Assembly (NCBI GenBank): GCA_029891345.1
Contig: CM057009.1
Location: 295,679,966 to 295,743,965, forward strand
DNA from: Dryococelus australis
Taxonomy: Eukaryota; Arthropoda; Insecta; Phasmatodea; Phasmatidae
Length of the DNA: 64,000 bases
Direction of reading: 5' to 3'
In this document: positions 21,219-32,112 of the stretch, one piece after another
How positions within the stretch are numbered: the first letter of the stretch is position 1
Layout: each line of letters opens with the position of its first letter
Program-made: the position numbers and the translations under genes
The notes under the pieces: generated by a model
What the model saw: only the letters and a program-made list of their open reading frames with translations
Told to the model about the DNA's origin: nothing
The model's database searches: none

Positions 21219-22110
21219 TGGGATAAGCTAGAATTCAAAACCCGTGCGTTCATATAACTTTATCCATTGGTCCACACGGTGTTTGACACCTCCTGGAGAA
21301 TGGTGTCCAATTGTCGCCTTCCATTGTGAAAGCAGACAACCAATGTGCAGTTGATATCGGTATATCTTTATTATATATATATATATAATTCTTCTGTGCG
21401 TGTGTATGTCACTGAACTCCTCCTAAACTGCTGGACCGATTTCGATGAAATTTTTTGTGTGTGTTCAAGTGGATTCGAGAATGGTTTAGATTCACAATTC
21501 GGTCCACTACAAAATGTTTTTTTTAAATAAATTTTTTATTTATAAGTTATTGTTGATCTTGGAATGTTTTACATTGTATCCGGCAGACAGCGCTGCGATC
21601 GCGGTGTCGAATATCCAAAAATATTTCATTTTACTTCCAGTTTGTCCCGATAGTGGAGCTGCGATCAGATTCAGGAGAATTTCGTAACTTTGTTTTGTTA
21701 TTGTGTTAAAATAAATCGCATGCTAATTGAAATATTACATTCAGATGTAATTAGTGTGTGAAGGGTTTTGAAGTGTAGATAAAAACTATACATTGTGCAA
21801 ATTTTAGTTTCTATTCAACATAGCTTCTATATTCAACTTAGCTCATAGTATATACATATTCACACGCAATCGATAGGTAGAATTGTGGTAACTGTACATG
21901 TGATGACGTCAGGTATTGTAATAACTTTTTTTATAAAAATTTTCATCAAAACGGTCCAGATTGTTACAACTTATTAAAAAAAGTTTGAAATTTTCGGATT
22001 TAAGACATATGTACAGGACAACGTCTGTCGGGTCCGCTAGTTTGTACATAATACTGTACAGTCTTGCTTGCAGGTCATTGAACTCGTGAATTTTTCACGT
22101 CTCTACTTAT
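21219..22110 (+). mobile_element. MITE family C copy 3, interrupted by a helentron-like element
   Basis: The left part (to 21365) has the GGTGTTTGACACCTCCTGGA, GGTGTCCAATTGTCGCC and GTTGATATCGG landmarks. After the insertion the frame of the repeat resumes at TTTGTACATAATACTG (22041) and ends TTTTTCACGTCTCTA. The left TIR is missing, so the copy was truncated on insertion into B or later. Confidence 0.75.
21366..22040 (+). mobile_element. Non-autonomous helentron (HINE/DINE-like)
   Basis: A 675-bp element starting with a CTTTATTATATATATAT-type 5' end and a conserved-looking GCTGGACCGATTTCGATGA segment. It ends in a GC-rich block, AACGTCTGTCGGGTCCGCTAG, with terminal CTAG. It sits between T residues of the C repeat (TATAT / TTTGTAC), the usual TT target of helentrons, and there is no TIR. 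No Rep/helicase is encoded. Rolling-circle transposition is inferred from family knowledge. Confidence 0.78.
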
Positions 22111-22509
22111 AGAAATTTTTCACCCGATACTACCAACACACCTATTTTATATCTGTTTTTATTGATATTAATTATAAATGAAGTGCCAAAATGTATACAT
22201 AAATATAAGTAAAAGTCCAATTGAACCAAAAAATTGTTTTACATTAACAGAAGTACGAAAAGATTGTTATACATGGCATATTTAGGAAATCAGGTAACAC
22301 GTCATATAAGTTGGTATTTTCCAACCGTTTGATTAAAAACGTGTTGAGTTACGGCGAAAAGACTATATTCCTTGATACCCGCCGACGTGCGACTAAGTGT
22401 CAGTGCTGAAGTGGGACCGAGGCGTCATGAACAACCCAGTACAAAGACTTCCGTCTCGCTGCGGTAGCAGACAATGCACCAAAAATTGCCAGCTCGAGTG
22501 CATAGTTCA

Positions 22510-22600
22510 CAGTGATGAGCGAAGAGATTTGAGCGGCTCTTAACAGCGAGGTCTTGAGAGCCGGAGAGGGCGAAGCGAGCAAAGTACGGAGCAGCGGTAT
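22510..22600 (-). mobile_element. SINE S1 3' fragment
   Basis: Carries only the S1 3' tail as complement (GGCTCTTAACAGCGAGGTCTTGAGAGCC, read in the same direction as at 19990 and 54738). The tRNA-derived head is absent, so the copy is 5'-truncated. Confidence 0.65.
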
Positions 22601-23461
22601 TTTCATTAAAACTTAAATTAATCAACCATTCATCGGTTAATCGATACGATGTTAAAATGTGTATACAGATGCATAAGCAACACGTTTCTGGCAATGGACA
22701 CATTTTTAAACTCCATTAGTAATTCTAAATATTTTGCGACAACGCGTCTCCAAAAAATCGCAACATGGTGTAGCCTTTATTCATGGCATATTACAATCTG
22801 CCGAGAACGAATATTTGCAACACGAAGCCCAAAAATTATATTACAATGCACAAGTAGGCTTGGCAGACGAGTCACAGCAATTCAAACATATTTCGGTAGG
22901 TAGTTCAATAATGCTGTAATTTCGCTCGTACTGCGGCATTCACGTGTCTTTCCCACCACTATTTCGAACATCTTCGATTTCCGCCATGGTTCGAATCAGG
23001 ACCTTGAAACTGGAAGAACGCGCCTCTGTAAAGTTGTAACAAAAATGGACACTGTTTTCCATTACTAACTTGGTAACAGTAAATAATCGATACAGTTGTT
23101 GTAAGTGTTCTAATTCTTGCATGGTCGAGTTTGTAACAAGAAAACATTATGTATATGCTATGTTGATTTCGGTGAAAATAAATAACACAGTCCCAATTAT
23201 TTTCCAGTTCAGACAAAATTTAAATGAACTTTGTTTAATTTAAATTAAATTACACGCTTAAAATTCCATAATTTTTTTTTTTAAAGAGTTTGTATCACAA
23301 ATTATTGGCCTATCATTACTGCAGTGACTGACCCGCTTGATGCATGACAGCTGGCCAGTGCACACATATGTCGACTGTGACGTGTTGGAAAGACAGCGAG
23401 CGCGTGCCATACACTGAAGGTAGTCGTGGGGAGAAGTGAAGAGGATGATACGGTACTATGT

Positions 23462-23494
<33 letters not shown>

Positions 23495-23672
23495 GCAGCA
23501 GAGAGTGGTACACTCGCGCCTAAAACATCGTTGGTGAGCAATATACAGACTTGCTAGTTGGAAATACGGCCTTATCATAATACACTGAGTACCTATACTC
23601 GTTCACGACTAACATGTGGCAGAACAGGCGAACGTGAAGCATGCCTCGGCTTTCCCTGAGTAATGCTGTAAG
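22601..23672. other. Intergenic DNA with a 31-bp poly(G)
   Basis: No gene or repeat family was recognised. A perfect run of 31 G lies at 23463-23493. Flanking DNA is AT-rich on the left. Confidence 0.45.
23463..23493 (+). repeat. Poly(G) tract, 31 bp
   Basis: A perfect 31-G run. Similar tracts: 20 G at 13288-13307, about 11 at 13485, 14 at 26825-26838 and 15 at 63582-63596. Confidence 0.97.
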
Positions 23673-23912
23673 TAGAGACGTGAAAATTCGCGAGTTCAAT
23701 GACCTGCAGGCTAAACTCTACAGCCTTGTGTACAAATATGCCGATGTCAACTGCGCATTAGTTGTCTGCTGTCACAGCGGAAGGCGACAATTGGACACCG
23801 TTCGACAGGAGGTGTCAATCATCGTGTGGACCAATGGCGAAAGTTATACAAGCACACGTGTTTTCAATTCTAGCTTGTCCCAAAATGAATCCGCGATATC
23901 TTCAGGTCTGTA
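23673..23912 (-). mobile_element. MITE family C copy 4
   Basis: About 240 bp flanked by TA. The ends are GAGACGTGAAAATTCGCGAG and CCGCGATATCTTCAGGTCT. It matches the copies at 3150 and 32113 throughout (GTCTGCTGTCACAGCGGAAG, GGACACCGTTCGACAGGAGG). Apparent frames across it are shadows of the repeat. Confidence 0.82.
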
Positions 23913-24608
23913 GCTATAGTTTCCTGCTGACCCACAAACTATTATATAATTTGTCGCTTTTTGTGCCGTGGATCTACTGAATCCCATTCCACAGGTATTT
24001 ACATTCGTAAATACTGTTCACACACGAAACATTTCTTATTTCGCAACACGTGAAAAGAAACGCTGGCGTGTACCTTAAGGGGTTACTGAAACAAGGAAAC
24101 TACAATCAATGCGAATTTAGTTTTCGGTGTGAGAGAAGTGAAGTGTTAACCCGGCGTGTGCGAGCCGAAGAGGAGAAAGATCTCTGACTGTGGCAGCAGC
24201 TTGGGTAGAGACGCAGTCTTACAACGCAGGGCGTTCGGGCGGTTGGCAGAGGTTGGCCGCGCGCCGTTGAGCACGCAGCCCCAGCAGACCTGCTCCTTGC
24301 GCGGAAGGGAAGTCCATTTCCCTCATAACTTGACTGCTTCGCCCCTCCGTCTCCGCTTCAGCCAGCGCTATCAATCGATAACTCGCCCTACAACTACTCA
24401 AACACACGTCCTCCCCCAGTTCACAGCCCAGAGATGACCAATGGTCGCCATCTTAACGCTGACGACCGACCCAGCTACCCCCCTTCCGCCCTTCATCGAA
24501 GTCGGGTCTACAACCGCCACCGTCGCCGCACGCTTGCTTTCCTACGCCGGCACGTCATGTGGTCCGCGGACACACACCCGTCACCAGTACAGAGGCGAAA
24601 CTATAGCC
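23913..24608. other. GC-richer segment, possible regulatory island
   Basis: From about 24145 to 24600 the DNA is clearly more GC- and CpG-rich than its surroundings (for example GGCCGCGCGCCGTTGAGCAC near 24258). Frames of 93 and 104 codons have no known motif. It could be a CpG-rich promoter or first exon of a gene outside the window, or an unrecognised GC-rich repeat. Confidence 0.35.
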
Positions 24609-25167
24609 TAGAGATGAGCAGTATTTCTCAGGAACAGCCCGTACCTGTTCCTGTTCCCAGTCGATACCTATTGCTGATACTTAATATTTCTCGGATACCA
24701 GTATTGGCCATATACTGGGCTTTGTGTGATTCTCTGCAGAGCAAGTAAATGGGCATTATGATTGTCTTACCAGGGAAATATGACACAAGAGGAGGTTAGG
24801 TATGAGGAGGTATACCTCCTCGCGCCTCTTGTTCTCCTGGTATGACAGTGACACAGGTAACAGTTTCCCGATCGCGTTTGGAGGGTGGGGGTATATTTAA
24901 AATTAAGTTATTTTACAGTATTCTCGCCCGTAAATATTTTTGGTATTCAGAATTGGATTCTAATACCAAACGGTAGGAATAGGTATGAAATGATATCGCA
25001 CGAGTGTCGAGTAACAAGGGAGTGCTACACGTAAATGTTCCTGCTTCGTGTTGGTAATAGTCAGAAGGGATGGTAACAGGTATTTCCAGAAGCTAGGAAC
25101 AGGCTATAACTGCCCCTTCTCAATACCTGTTCCTGATAACAGATAATGGAAATACTCCCCATCTCTA
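24609..25167. mobile_element. hAT-like non-autonomous element 1
   Basis: The ends TAGAGATGAGCAGTATTTC and its inverse (GGAAATACTCCCCATCTCTA) resemble hAT TIRs of the (C/T)AGRGATGGG type. Subterminal GGAACAG / CTGTTCC motifs occur on both sides. A perfect 18-bp palindrome lies at 24804-24821. An 8-bp target duplication is not clear. No transposase is encoded. Confidence 0.6.
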
Positions 25168-25182
25168 AGCCGCACACATCGA

Positions 25183-25385
25183 GCGAGGTGGCGCTGTCGT
25201 TCAGCTCGCATTCGGTACGACCTAGGTTCGAACCCGGGTCCGCCCATCCTCATGTCGATTTCCCAACGTTTCCCGAGCTCACTCCGGGCGAATGTTGGGA
25301 TGATTCCGTATTACAGGCCGTGACCGACATCTGCCCTGTTCCTGCATGCATGAGCAACTTGCTCAATCTCTGATCTCCTCGGTCC
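25183..25385 (+). mobile_element. tRNA-derived SINE, family S3 (copy b)
   Basis: The A-box region is GAGGTGGCGCTGTCGTTCAGC and the B box is GGTTCGAACCCGGG. They are followed by CATCCTCATGTCGATTTCCC and a tail TGAGCAACTTGCTCAATCTCTG matching the copy at 19742. It starts directly after the hAT-like element. Confidence 0.78.
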
Positions 25386-25401
25386 CGACCATACGCTAAC
25401 A

Positions 25402-25493
25402 TTCAGGCCCAGTGTACACATTTGCGTACATTACACGAGAGTAGGCAATTTCTGGTCTGTACTATACACTGCTAAACTCAATGACCAATGATT
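25402..25493 (-). mobile_element. MITE-like family U fragment
   Basis: Inverse of the U terminal region: CATTCAGGCCCAGTGTACAC followed by a CTGGTCTGTACTATACACTG segment. It is cut at 25494, where a C-type MITE begins. Confidence 0.6.
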
Positions 25494-25766
25494 TAGAGAC
25501 CCGAGAATTTCGCGTGTTCATGTAAAGACAAGTTGGAATTCACACACTTGTACGTTCATGAAATTTTTGTAATTGGTCGACGTGTTGTTTGACACCTCCT
25601 GGAGGAAAATGAGCCAATAAGAAACATGAAATAAATTGTGCGCCCAACCACAGCCTTTTACTACCACAACAATCAACCAATATACTTTTGATATATGTAT
25701 GTGAGTATATAACACTGTGAATTCTAGCATACAGGTCATGGCACTCACGGATTTTTCGGGTCTCTA
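25494..25766 (+). mobile_element. MITE family C variant (copy 5)
   Basis: Strong TIRs: TAGAGACCCGAGAATTTCGC and the inverse of TAGAGACCCGAAAAATCCG at the right. The body keeps GTTTGACACCTCCTGGAGG but is otherwise diverged and longer (273 bp), so it is a subfamily. Confidence 0.75.
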
Positions 25767-26624
25767 TCAATGAAACTTACGTTATTGAGAAGTGGACATA
25801 AAATGACTTTTTTTTTTTTTTTTTTTTTTTTTCAAAGTAGTATTGAAAGAAAAGAAAGTTACACATTGCCGGCTCGGCTCAGCTGTTGCGCTATAAGTCC
25901 ACGCCCTTAACTGCAAAACCAACTTGACTTACTGACTTCACAGGGATTTTCATACTGAAAATACAGTACAGTAAATACCTACAAAATATTAGTGAAGTTG
26001 TTCAGTTAAGAAGATCGCATTTATATCGTTGTTATGTGTAGCTATAATACATTAATATTAACAATTAATGAGTTATATTGTCACGTGTTTTTAAAATTGT
26101 AGCCCTTTCATTATGACGATTTTAATTGTTTTAAGAGATTTACGTCATTCAAACTTGCTATACAATTCTTTTTTGCACGCAATTGTACATGGTCCCCAAT
26201 TATTTTATACAAACGATTTTACGTTTGTTGAGTGTCCGCCATTTTGCTTGAGATCGTGGTTACGGGTCAGTATAAAACAAACATTGTTGTCTTAAGTTTT
26301 TTTTTTTCAAACACTGCTCTTATAGTTTTACGAAAGAGTAATTTTACAAGAGAATTTTTGTACCCTTAAAATCATTTGTAAGATTACAAACAATTTATCA
26401 GTAAAAATTACAAATTTTATTTACAGAGTAAGGAATGTTTCGCAGCAGGCAGTGGCCAATTGTAACTGCCAAGCCACCTCTCAAGGGCGACGCAGCAAAC
26501 CATATAACACAATAAAATACTTAATAAATATTTTTACGTTTCTCTAGGTAACGTAATAATTTTGGGAACGAATGTCGTCAACTGTATAAAAAAAATTTCC
26601 AGTGTCGGGAAAATCACAATAAGC
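25767..26624. other. Intergenic DNA with poly(T), nothing recognised
   Basis: A poly(T) run of about 23 lies at 25810-25832. The remainder is AT-rich without recognised genes or repeats. Confidence 0.45.
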
Positions 26625-26755
26625 GAGGCCTATCAACCAATGTCGAGTCAAATACACGTGACGTCACACAAGTCCCACTCCCAGTATCTCCCGCAGCCAA
26701 TCAGAGTATGGACCCGCCCACATTAAAGGAAGCCGCCACATAATTTCGTCTTTAT
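26625..26755 (+). repeat. Dispersed repeat family T-like segment
   Basis: CCGCAGCCAATCAGAGTATG and nearby ACGTCACACAAGTCCCACTCC resemble the GCGCAGCC(A/A)(T/A)TCA(G/A)AGAA section of repeats at 31437 and 55133. The match is partial. Confidence 0.35.
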
Positions 26756-26934
26756 GTACTTATCTACTATGTGGTCAGGGTGAGAATTAATTAATTTTTA
26801 CTGGGATTTGGTAATATTGTGGGAGGGGGGGGGGGGGGTATTTTCTTTTACTGAACTCGAAGCTTTTGGAGATTCGGTTTTCCAGTTAAGTGGCTGATAT
26901 CTGTACGTGGAAATATTTACTACCGTATACGTTG

Positions 26935-27730
26935 AGGTTGAAGTAAAGCAACTGCCTATGGAGCACTGCACCCGACTGTACAACGTGAAGAACACACAAG
27001 AAATTAGTACAGACCCCATAAAAAATTGTCAGAAAAGTGAGATTTGTGTTGTATATAATAAAATAATGTATATATTGTGCAGCATGATAAAATATTTTAC
27101 AAAAATATAATTTTCGAATGTAAAAAATTAATCAATCTCATTAGAGTCCGCATTTTTAACTAAATTTTAGCATGTTTACGTTTTGGATACTTCGACAAGC
27201 AGAATTAACAAGAAATGTTTTTTCAAGAAAGATCGTCATAATACTTACTGTGATCATGTGTACTAAAATCATAGTAATAATGTATTATATCAATTATATA
27301 ATGAACTTTATTTACGTCAGTTTCACCTATAAATGTTTAAGACAAATGGACTCACATAAAATCAACCATACAAATTGTTTCTTACATTATTGTAACAATT
27401 CTCTTACACACAATCATAGTAAACATTATAACGATATTCCACGACGAAGATTTTCTTGCAACTTCTGCTTTCTGAAGCTTCCAGAACGGAAATATGCTTA
27501 AATTTGGTTAAAAATACAGACTATTCTAACCGATTATATTTTTACATTTAAAAAGTTTATTTTAATAAGATATATTATATTGTTGCTATATTATATATCT
27601 TTCATACACAGCATAAATCGCACATTTCTGACAATTTTTTTTAATGGTTTCTGTATCACTTTTTTGTATGAGTTCTTCGCGTTGTATAGTCGGGTGCAGT
27701 GCTCTATTGGCGGTTGCTTTTCTTCAACCT
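26935..27730. mobile_element. Long-inverted-repeat element Y, copy 2
   Basis: A 796-bp relative of the element at 12284-13032. The ends are AGGTTGAAGTAAAGCAACTG and the inverse of AGGTTGAAGAAAAGCAACCG. The flanks TG and TA are a decayed TA pair. Arms of about 200 bp and a centre with AATCATAGTAATAATGTAT and TTCTCTTACACACAATCATAG match copy 1. No transposase. Confidence 0.82.
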
Positions 27731-27739
27731 TAAAAACAA

Positions 27740-28053
27740 ACTGCGATGTTACTTGTCTCCAGACTGTGCCTGGTACGAAGCGAATTACATAAAGAGCGAC
27801 ACGAAAATTTGCTTCACGCCGAAGAGCTTGGGCGTTGACGGCCGCTGCATCCTACTGGTCTCCAACCTCGTGTATTTTCCTGCTAGTACCTTCCATTCGA
27901 AGTAGGCGTCGTTATAAACTGTACGACGGAACCAGTAGCCTTGTTAAACATCATGCATTGTTACTCTTCAAAAGCGAAATCAAGATCCCTGGTATCCCCC
28001 CCCCCCCTTTTTTTTCCCCCACCTTCTCAAAATATCGGTTGGCACATTGCATG
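27740..28053 (+). other. Possible decayed coding segment, unrecognised
   Basis: Two overlapping frames (ending 27905 and 28056) read like a frameshifted single sequence. The first carries CYLSPDCAWYEANYIKSDTK and continues in the other frame near 27880 with RRRYKLYDGTSSLVKHHALL. I do not recognise a family. Poly(C)/poly(T) at 27995-28020 ends it. Confidence 0.25.
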
Positions 28054-29810
28054 TAGTCCATGCCATGATTATTTGCAACTTGACTGAATCCTTGCTAAAT
28101 TTTTACTCCTAGACTTTCCCTCCGCCTCGTGGAAACGAAGCTTAACAAAGACTAGAGAATCACACCAAAAGGTCAACGCACAGTATTCTTGTGGACTTTT
28201 TTTTTGGGGATGGGTCGATACTACATTTTCTCGATACTCGATGCCAATTTCGATACCAAAACATTCTCACGATACTCGATACCGATACTTTTCATCGATA
28301 CCAAATCGAAATTGTCATGAACACAAAACAACTTGTCCAAGAAAGTTGTTCATTTTACTAGTGGAAACAAATGGTGGATGGCCTGTAACCCAGATGTCCT
28401 TAACCAATGATAAACCAACACAATCCCCATTAAATATATGGAATCACGTTTCCAAAGTAAATTCTTTAATCAAACTTCGAGGAAAATGATAGCTCAGTAG
28501 CTACACACTTATTTTGCGATTTCGCGGTTTTTTAAATTTTATTTTGTGACTTCAAGGAAATTATTGTAACATTAAATAAACATCGGAATACGCGGGCTAG
28601 ACCACAACAGGTGTATTAGATAGTTATGGCATTTATTTTTGTGAATATTTAATACTGCCGTTTCATCACATAATTATGGTATGTGTGGGATGTACAGCAA
28701 CTACTCAATTTGCTCGCTCGTGCCTACCGGTTCTCACTCGCTACTCTTCCTGCTTTTATTATACCTGAGACATATACTATAAAAGTGATTAATGGGATAA
28801 AAATTAATTAAATAAAAAGATTTCGGTGCAGCATATAATAATTATTGTGGTATGTATTGGATGTACAATAACTACTCAAGTGTTAACTAGCGCCTATCGG
28901 TGCTCGATCGCAACTCTCGATCAGTTTTTATTGTACCTCAGTTATCTAACATGTAAGTAAATGTCAAAAATAATAATTGTACAATGTATGGGTTGCCTAA
29001 AAACACCCTCAAGGCGCTCGCAACTGTGTGAATATTACGCTATGAATAAAATATGCTACATTATGGCACACTTGTACATTTAAAAATTAATAACTTGTAA
29101 ACCGTTCATCCGATCTCGACCCACGAAGGTTTTTTGGAATGCTTGCGGGAAGCTTTGGAATACTCGCTGCCAGCCAAGATAATTATGGCACGTATTTAAA
29201 AGTTGCTCTTAATATCTTGTGAACAGGTGGATCTAAGTCAAGTTTTCTGCGTGCGTTAGAATCCCCGAAGGACGCACATTAAATAATCGCACGCTTTTTA
29301 AAAGTACCGTAAACATTCCGAAAATTACGGTACACTCGTACCACAATTGTGGCATGAGGAAATGAATGTTAAATGTAGATTAAATAATGGCACGCTTTTC
29401 GAAAGTATCGTTCACATTTCGAAAGTAAGGGTACGATCGTACTATAATTATGACACGAGAAAATGGGTGTTAAAAATCCGATACTTTTGGATATTCTCAT
29501 GTGATACTCGATATTATTGCATCGAGGGTATCGAGGTATTGCAGTATCAAGGATCCCATCCCTATTTATTTTAATAATATTTTGCACAGTAGCTATTTAA
29601 TTCTAGGCAATACCAACACACATGCTTTCTCTCTGTTTCCATTTATATTAACTATGAATGAATTGTTACGTTTAGATAAAGTATAAGCAAAATTTCTTTA
29701 TGATAAAAAAAAATATGCTTTTATGTTAACAGAAATTTAATACCTTTGCGAAATAGAATACATTTAGAGATGATTTTCCAAAGGTTTCATCCACAAAGTT
29801 GGGAGATGGT
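28054..29810 (+). mobile_element. MITE family B copy 3, interrupted by a hAT-like element
   Basis: The left part (28054-28204) starts TAGTCCATGCCATG and includes CCTCCGCCTCGTGGAAACGA and a GGTCAACGCACAGTATTCTTG segment. The right part (about 29572-29810) has ACCAACACACATGCTTTCTC, TATGTTAACAGAAATTTAAT and CCAAAGGTTTCATCC. The right terminus is diverged. Confidence 0.7.
28205..29563. mobile_element. hAT-like non-autonomous element 2
   Basis: The ends GGGGATGGGTCGATAC and its inverse (GTATCAAGGATCCCATCCCTA) are hAT-like. Flanks TTTTTTTT and TTTATTTT could be a mutated 8-bp target duplication. Subterminal regions repeat GATACTCGATACC many times on the left and CTCGATATTA...TATCGAGG on the right. 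The interior has two direct duplications (28672-28785/28840-28950 and about 29280-29345/29385-29450). No transposase frame. Confidence 0.68.
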
Positions 29811-30185
29811 GGGAACAAACATTACTAGTTGGTGGTTACGCAGCTCACACGCTCACTTGAATGTGCATGTTTCACCCTCGTTCTATCTGCGGGGTCAAGA
29901 GCACGTGAGCACGGGAGCTTCGTTACGTATGCAAGGCACAGAAGCTGGGAGCGATACGGGTTGCCTAGCACCTCATCACTCCTACGCGCGAGGCGTGCAT
30001 TGCTTTCGTCAGCGCGTCGTACTCTGCAAGTTAGATCTGTAAAAAAAACGGCACTTTTTATTGCACGTGATAAAAGCCGGCAGATTAAACTGCTTGACGA
30101 TTAAACTTCTTGGCGTAGGCAGGCAAGCTCTAAAAATGCGACTTTTTAAAACCATTTTCATAATTTTTTTTTTTTTTTGTAGAAT
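29811..30185 (+). mobile_element. TTAA-type element family O, copy 1 (partial)
   Basis: Shares GGGAGCGATACGGG, CTCCTACGCGCGAGGCGTGC and TAGATCTGTAA then TTTTTATTGCACGTGATAAAAGC with the copies at 49162 and 52941. The ends are not well defined here. The GC-rich half is the most conserved part. Confidence 0.6.
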
Positions 30186-30189
30186 ACAC

Positions 30190-30382
30190 GTATTGTATTG
30201 TATTGTAAAGGGCTTTTTAACGTCTCCCGGTTTTATGCCTGAGGGTTTGGCAGGGGGCGGCTTACAGAATAACTTACAACCTAACTTAAATTAGCATTCG
30301 CGCCGTGCCCGGGATTCGAACCCAGGGCCTCCCACACCCCAGATCGGTGGCGCGCCAACCAAATGCTCCACGGAAGGTCGGC
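30190..30382 (-). mobile_element. tRNA-derived SINE, family S2 (copy a)
   Basis: On the minus strand an A-box region (CCGTGGAGCATTTGGTTGGC) and an exact B box (GGTTCGAATCCC) lead into a short body. The end is the inverse of TATTGTATTGTAAAGGGC, that is a (TACAA)n-like tail. A second copy is at 39886-40077. Confidence 0.82.
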
Positions 30383-30556
30383 AATACACGCTTTGTAATA
30401 GAGTTAAAAAATATATGACTTTAGATAATTGAGATTTAATTTTTCTGGAATAATTCGTATTCTTAGAATATTCATTTACTGAGGTATTTGCAACCACGAA
30501 AATAACGAAGGAAAGAAAAAAAATCATCACTACGTACTAATTAAGATTTCCGACTG

Positions 30557-30858
30557 CTAGAGCCAGTGATTTTTTTTACGAAAAAAAAATATATGTGTAC
30601 ACGGTAAACGTCAATACTATAAGCGCCCAAGAACAGTTTGTTTGGCTTTTGGTAGCCGTCTGCTTGAGAAGGCGTTTTCACATTTGACCGAGCCACTCAG
30701 AATTCGGATACATCGACACGTATCCTGCGTAATTTGTGTGCTGGCAGTTAACATGTATAAAAAAAGGAATTCGGCCAATCAAGATAGGTAAACGACCCTG
30801 CCGTGTTTTGAGTTAGGCATATAACTTGTCTCAAAATCTGTTCGCGAAATTCCACTAG
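30557..30858 (+). mobile_element. MITE family E copy 4
   Basis: The ends are TAGAGCCAGTGATTTTTTTT and TTCGCGAAATTCCACTAG. Landmarks AACGTCAATACTATAAGCGC and GCTTGAGAAGGCGTTTTCAC are shared with copies at 17054 and 18438. Confidence 0.78.
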
Positions 30859-31002
30859 CCCTACCGACTGCCCATGGTCCCCACCCAAACAGAGCACAGA
30901 TTACCATTCGTATAGTAGTCACTCGAAAACCGTTGAGTATTTATGAGCGGTGTCTGTGTACCAATGGAATTAAAAAATTTCACAGGACTGACTCACACAG
31001 TA

Positions 31003-31422
31003 TAGGCTGTTCACGATAAAAATGAGCACTTTTGAAAGCCCTGCTTAAGATCTACTTATATACACGTTGTGTATTCCTCCGCCTTGTGTAAAATTAACAT
31101 TTCCGGCCTCATCACCATATTCATGTGTCGGTCAAATGAAAATGAGACACTATTATGTAAGTAAATACTTTAAAAATTGTCTAATTTTTACTCTTCGATG
31201 CATTAAATCAAACAGAAATGAATTAATTAATTTTAAGCTAACACAAATGGTTACGTAACTCCTTTTATTCGACGTCAAGATATGAAACTACTTTCCATCC
31301 ATCGTTACCAACTTTACTGGGCAAATGTCACTCAGTGCGCCTATTAAAATATATGCATACAGGGGAAGTGACTTTTTTCTAGGGTCCACGTCTAAAGTGC
31401 TCATTCTATCGTGAACAGCCTT
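31003..31422 (+). mobile_element. MITE family A (long form) copy 2
   Basis: TA on both sides (31001-31002 and 31423-31424). The TIR is TAGGCTGTTCACGATAAA and its inverse. The body has TGCTTAAGATCTACTTATAT, the inverse of the block AACGATGGATGGAAAGTAG, and ACTTTACTGGGC. About 420 bp, non-coding. Confidence 0.85.
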
Positions 31423-31436
31423 TAGTTACGAATACC

Positions 31437-31740
31437 TACAGATGCGAAACAGCGGCTTATTCCGCGGACTCCAACAGCACACGCCAGCCAAATGGCGTTA
31501 CAAGACAGCAACATGTAGCAATGTCGTTCGTCGTGCAGCGCCTGGTAACCTACCTGCCAACCGGCACTACAATCAATGGAGAGAATTTCTCAGCACGCAG
31601 AAGCCTATCAGAGACAAGTTCCGTCATCAGATTCTCGCGCAGCCAATCAAAGAACCGGTACTCGCACACCAAAATAACCGCCACTTCATTTCGCCTCTGT
31701 CTACATGTATACTCTGTGTCTGAATGCTAACTACCGTTTT
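31437..31740 (+). repeat. Dispersed GC-richer repeat family T, copy 1
   Basis: Parallels 55133-55400: ACAGATGCGA, CACGCCAGCCAAATGGCGT, CTACCTGCCA, GAATTTCTCAGCACGC and a CGCAGCCAATCA block occur in the same order. A 93-codon frame crosses it, but the second copy is frame-shifted against it, so it is not taken as a gene. Class unknown. Confidence 0.6.
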
Positions 31741-31794
31741 CTGTTTCCGTCTCTAACCCGCATTTAAAAAAATTGAATTGTTATATAATAATGG

Positions 31795-32035
31795 AGTGGA
31801 GAGATTTTGGCGACTCCTGAATTCGTGGCTTGTGGACCGATGAAGGTGAAACGCGGTGAGCGCGGAGTACTGCCGGAATGGAAAGTACGGGGAAAACGGG
31901 AGATGACGGAGAAAACCCGTCGACCGGCACGATTCCCACTTGCGAAAATCCGGGAACGACTTCGACAGGAATCGAACTCGGTTTGCCTTTGTGGGAGGCC
32001 TGTAGTCTGACAACTACACCACCATGACCCAATTA
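31795..32035 (-). mobile_element. tRNA-derived SINE, family S1 (copy c)
   Basis: The minus strand starts GGTCATGGTGGTGTAGTTGTC (decayed A box) with a B box GAGTTCGATTCCTG. It continues with GATTTTCGCAAGTGGGAATC and GGGTTTTCTCCGTCATCTCC. Adjacent to AATTAT-rich DNA. Non-coding. Confidence 0.78.
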
Positions 32036-32112
32036 TGTAATAATAGTTAGGAATTGAAGTTTCGAAACCGGCTGTTTAGCATAGCATAGCGACGTAGGCT
32101 GTTTAACATAGC

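Larger units (their letters stand above)
21044..22365 (+). mobile_element. MITE family B copy 2, interrupted
   Basis: The left part (21044-21218) has CTGAAGCCCTGCTCAAA, TCCTCCGCCTCATGC and CGCACCGCATTTGGGCAC. The right part (about 22112-22365) has ACCAACACACCTATTTTATA, ACATTAACAGAAGTACG and the terminal GGCGAAAAGACTATA. The intervening 21219-22110 is a family C MITE that itself carries a helentron-like insertion. Removing both restores a normal ~430-bp B element. Confidence 0.75.

Noticed and set aside
23641..23913. A 90-codon frame with protein-like appearance
   Set aside because: It lies entirely within MITE C copy 4. The same text appears in other C copies in frames with stops.
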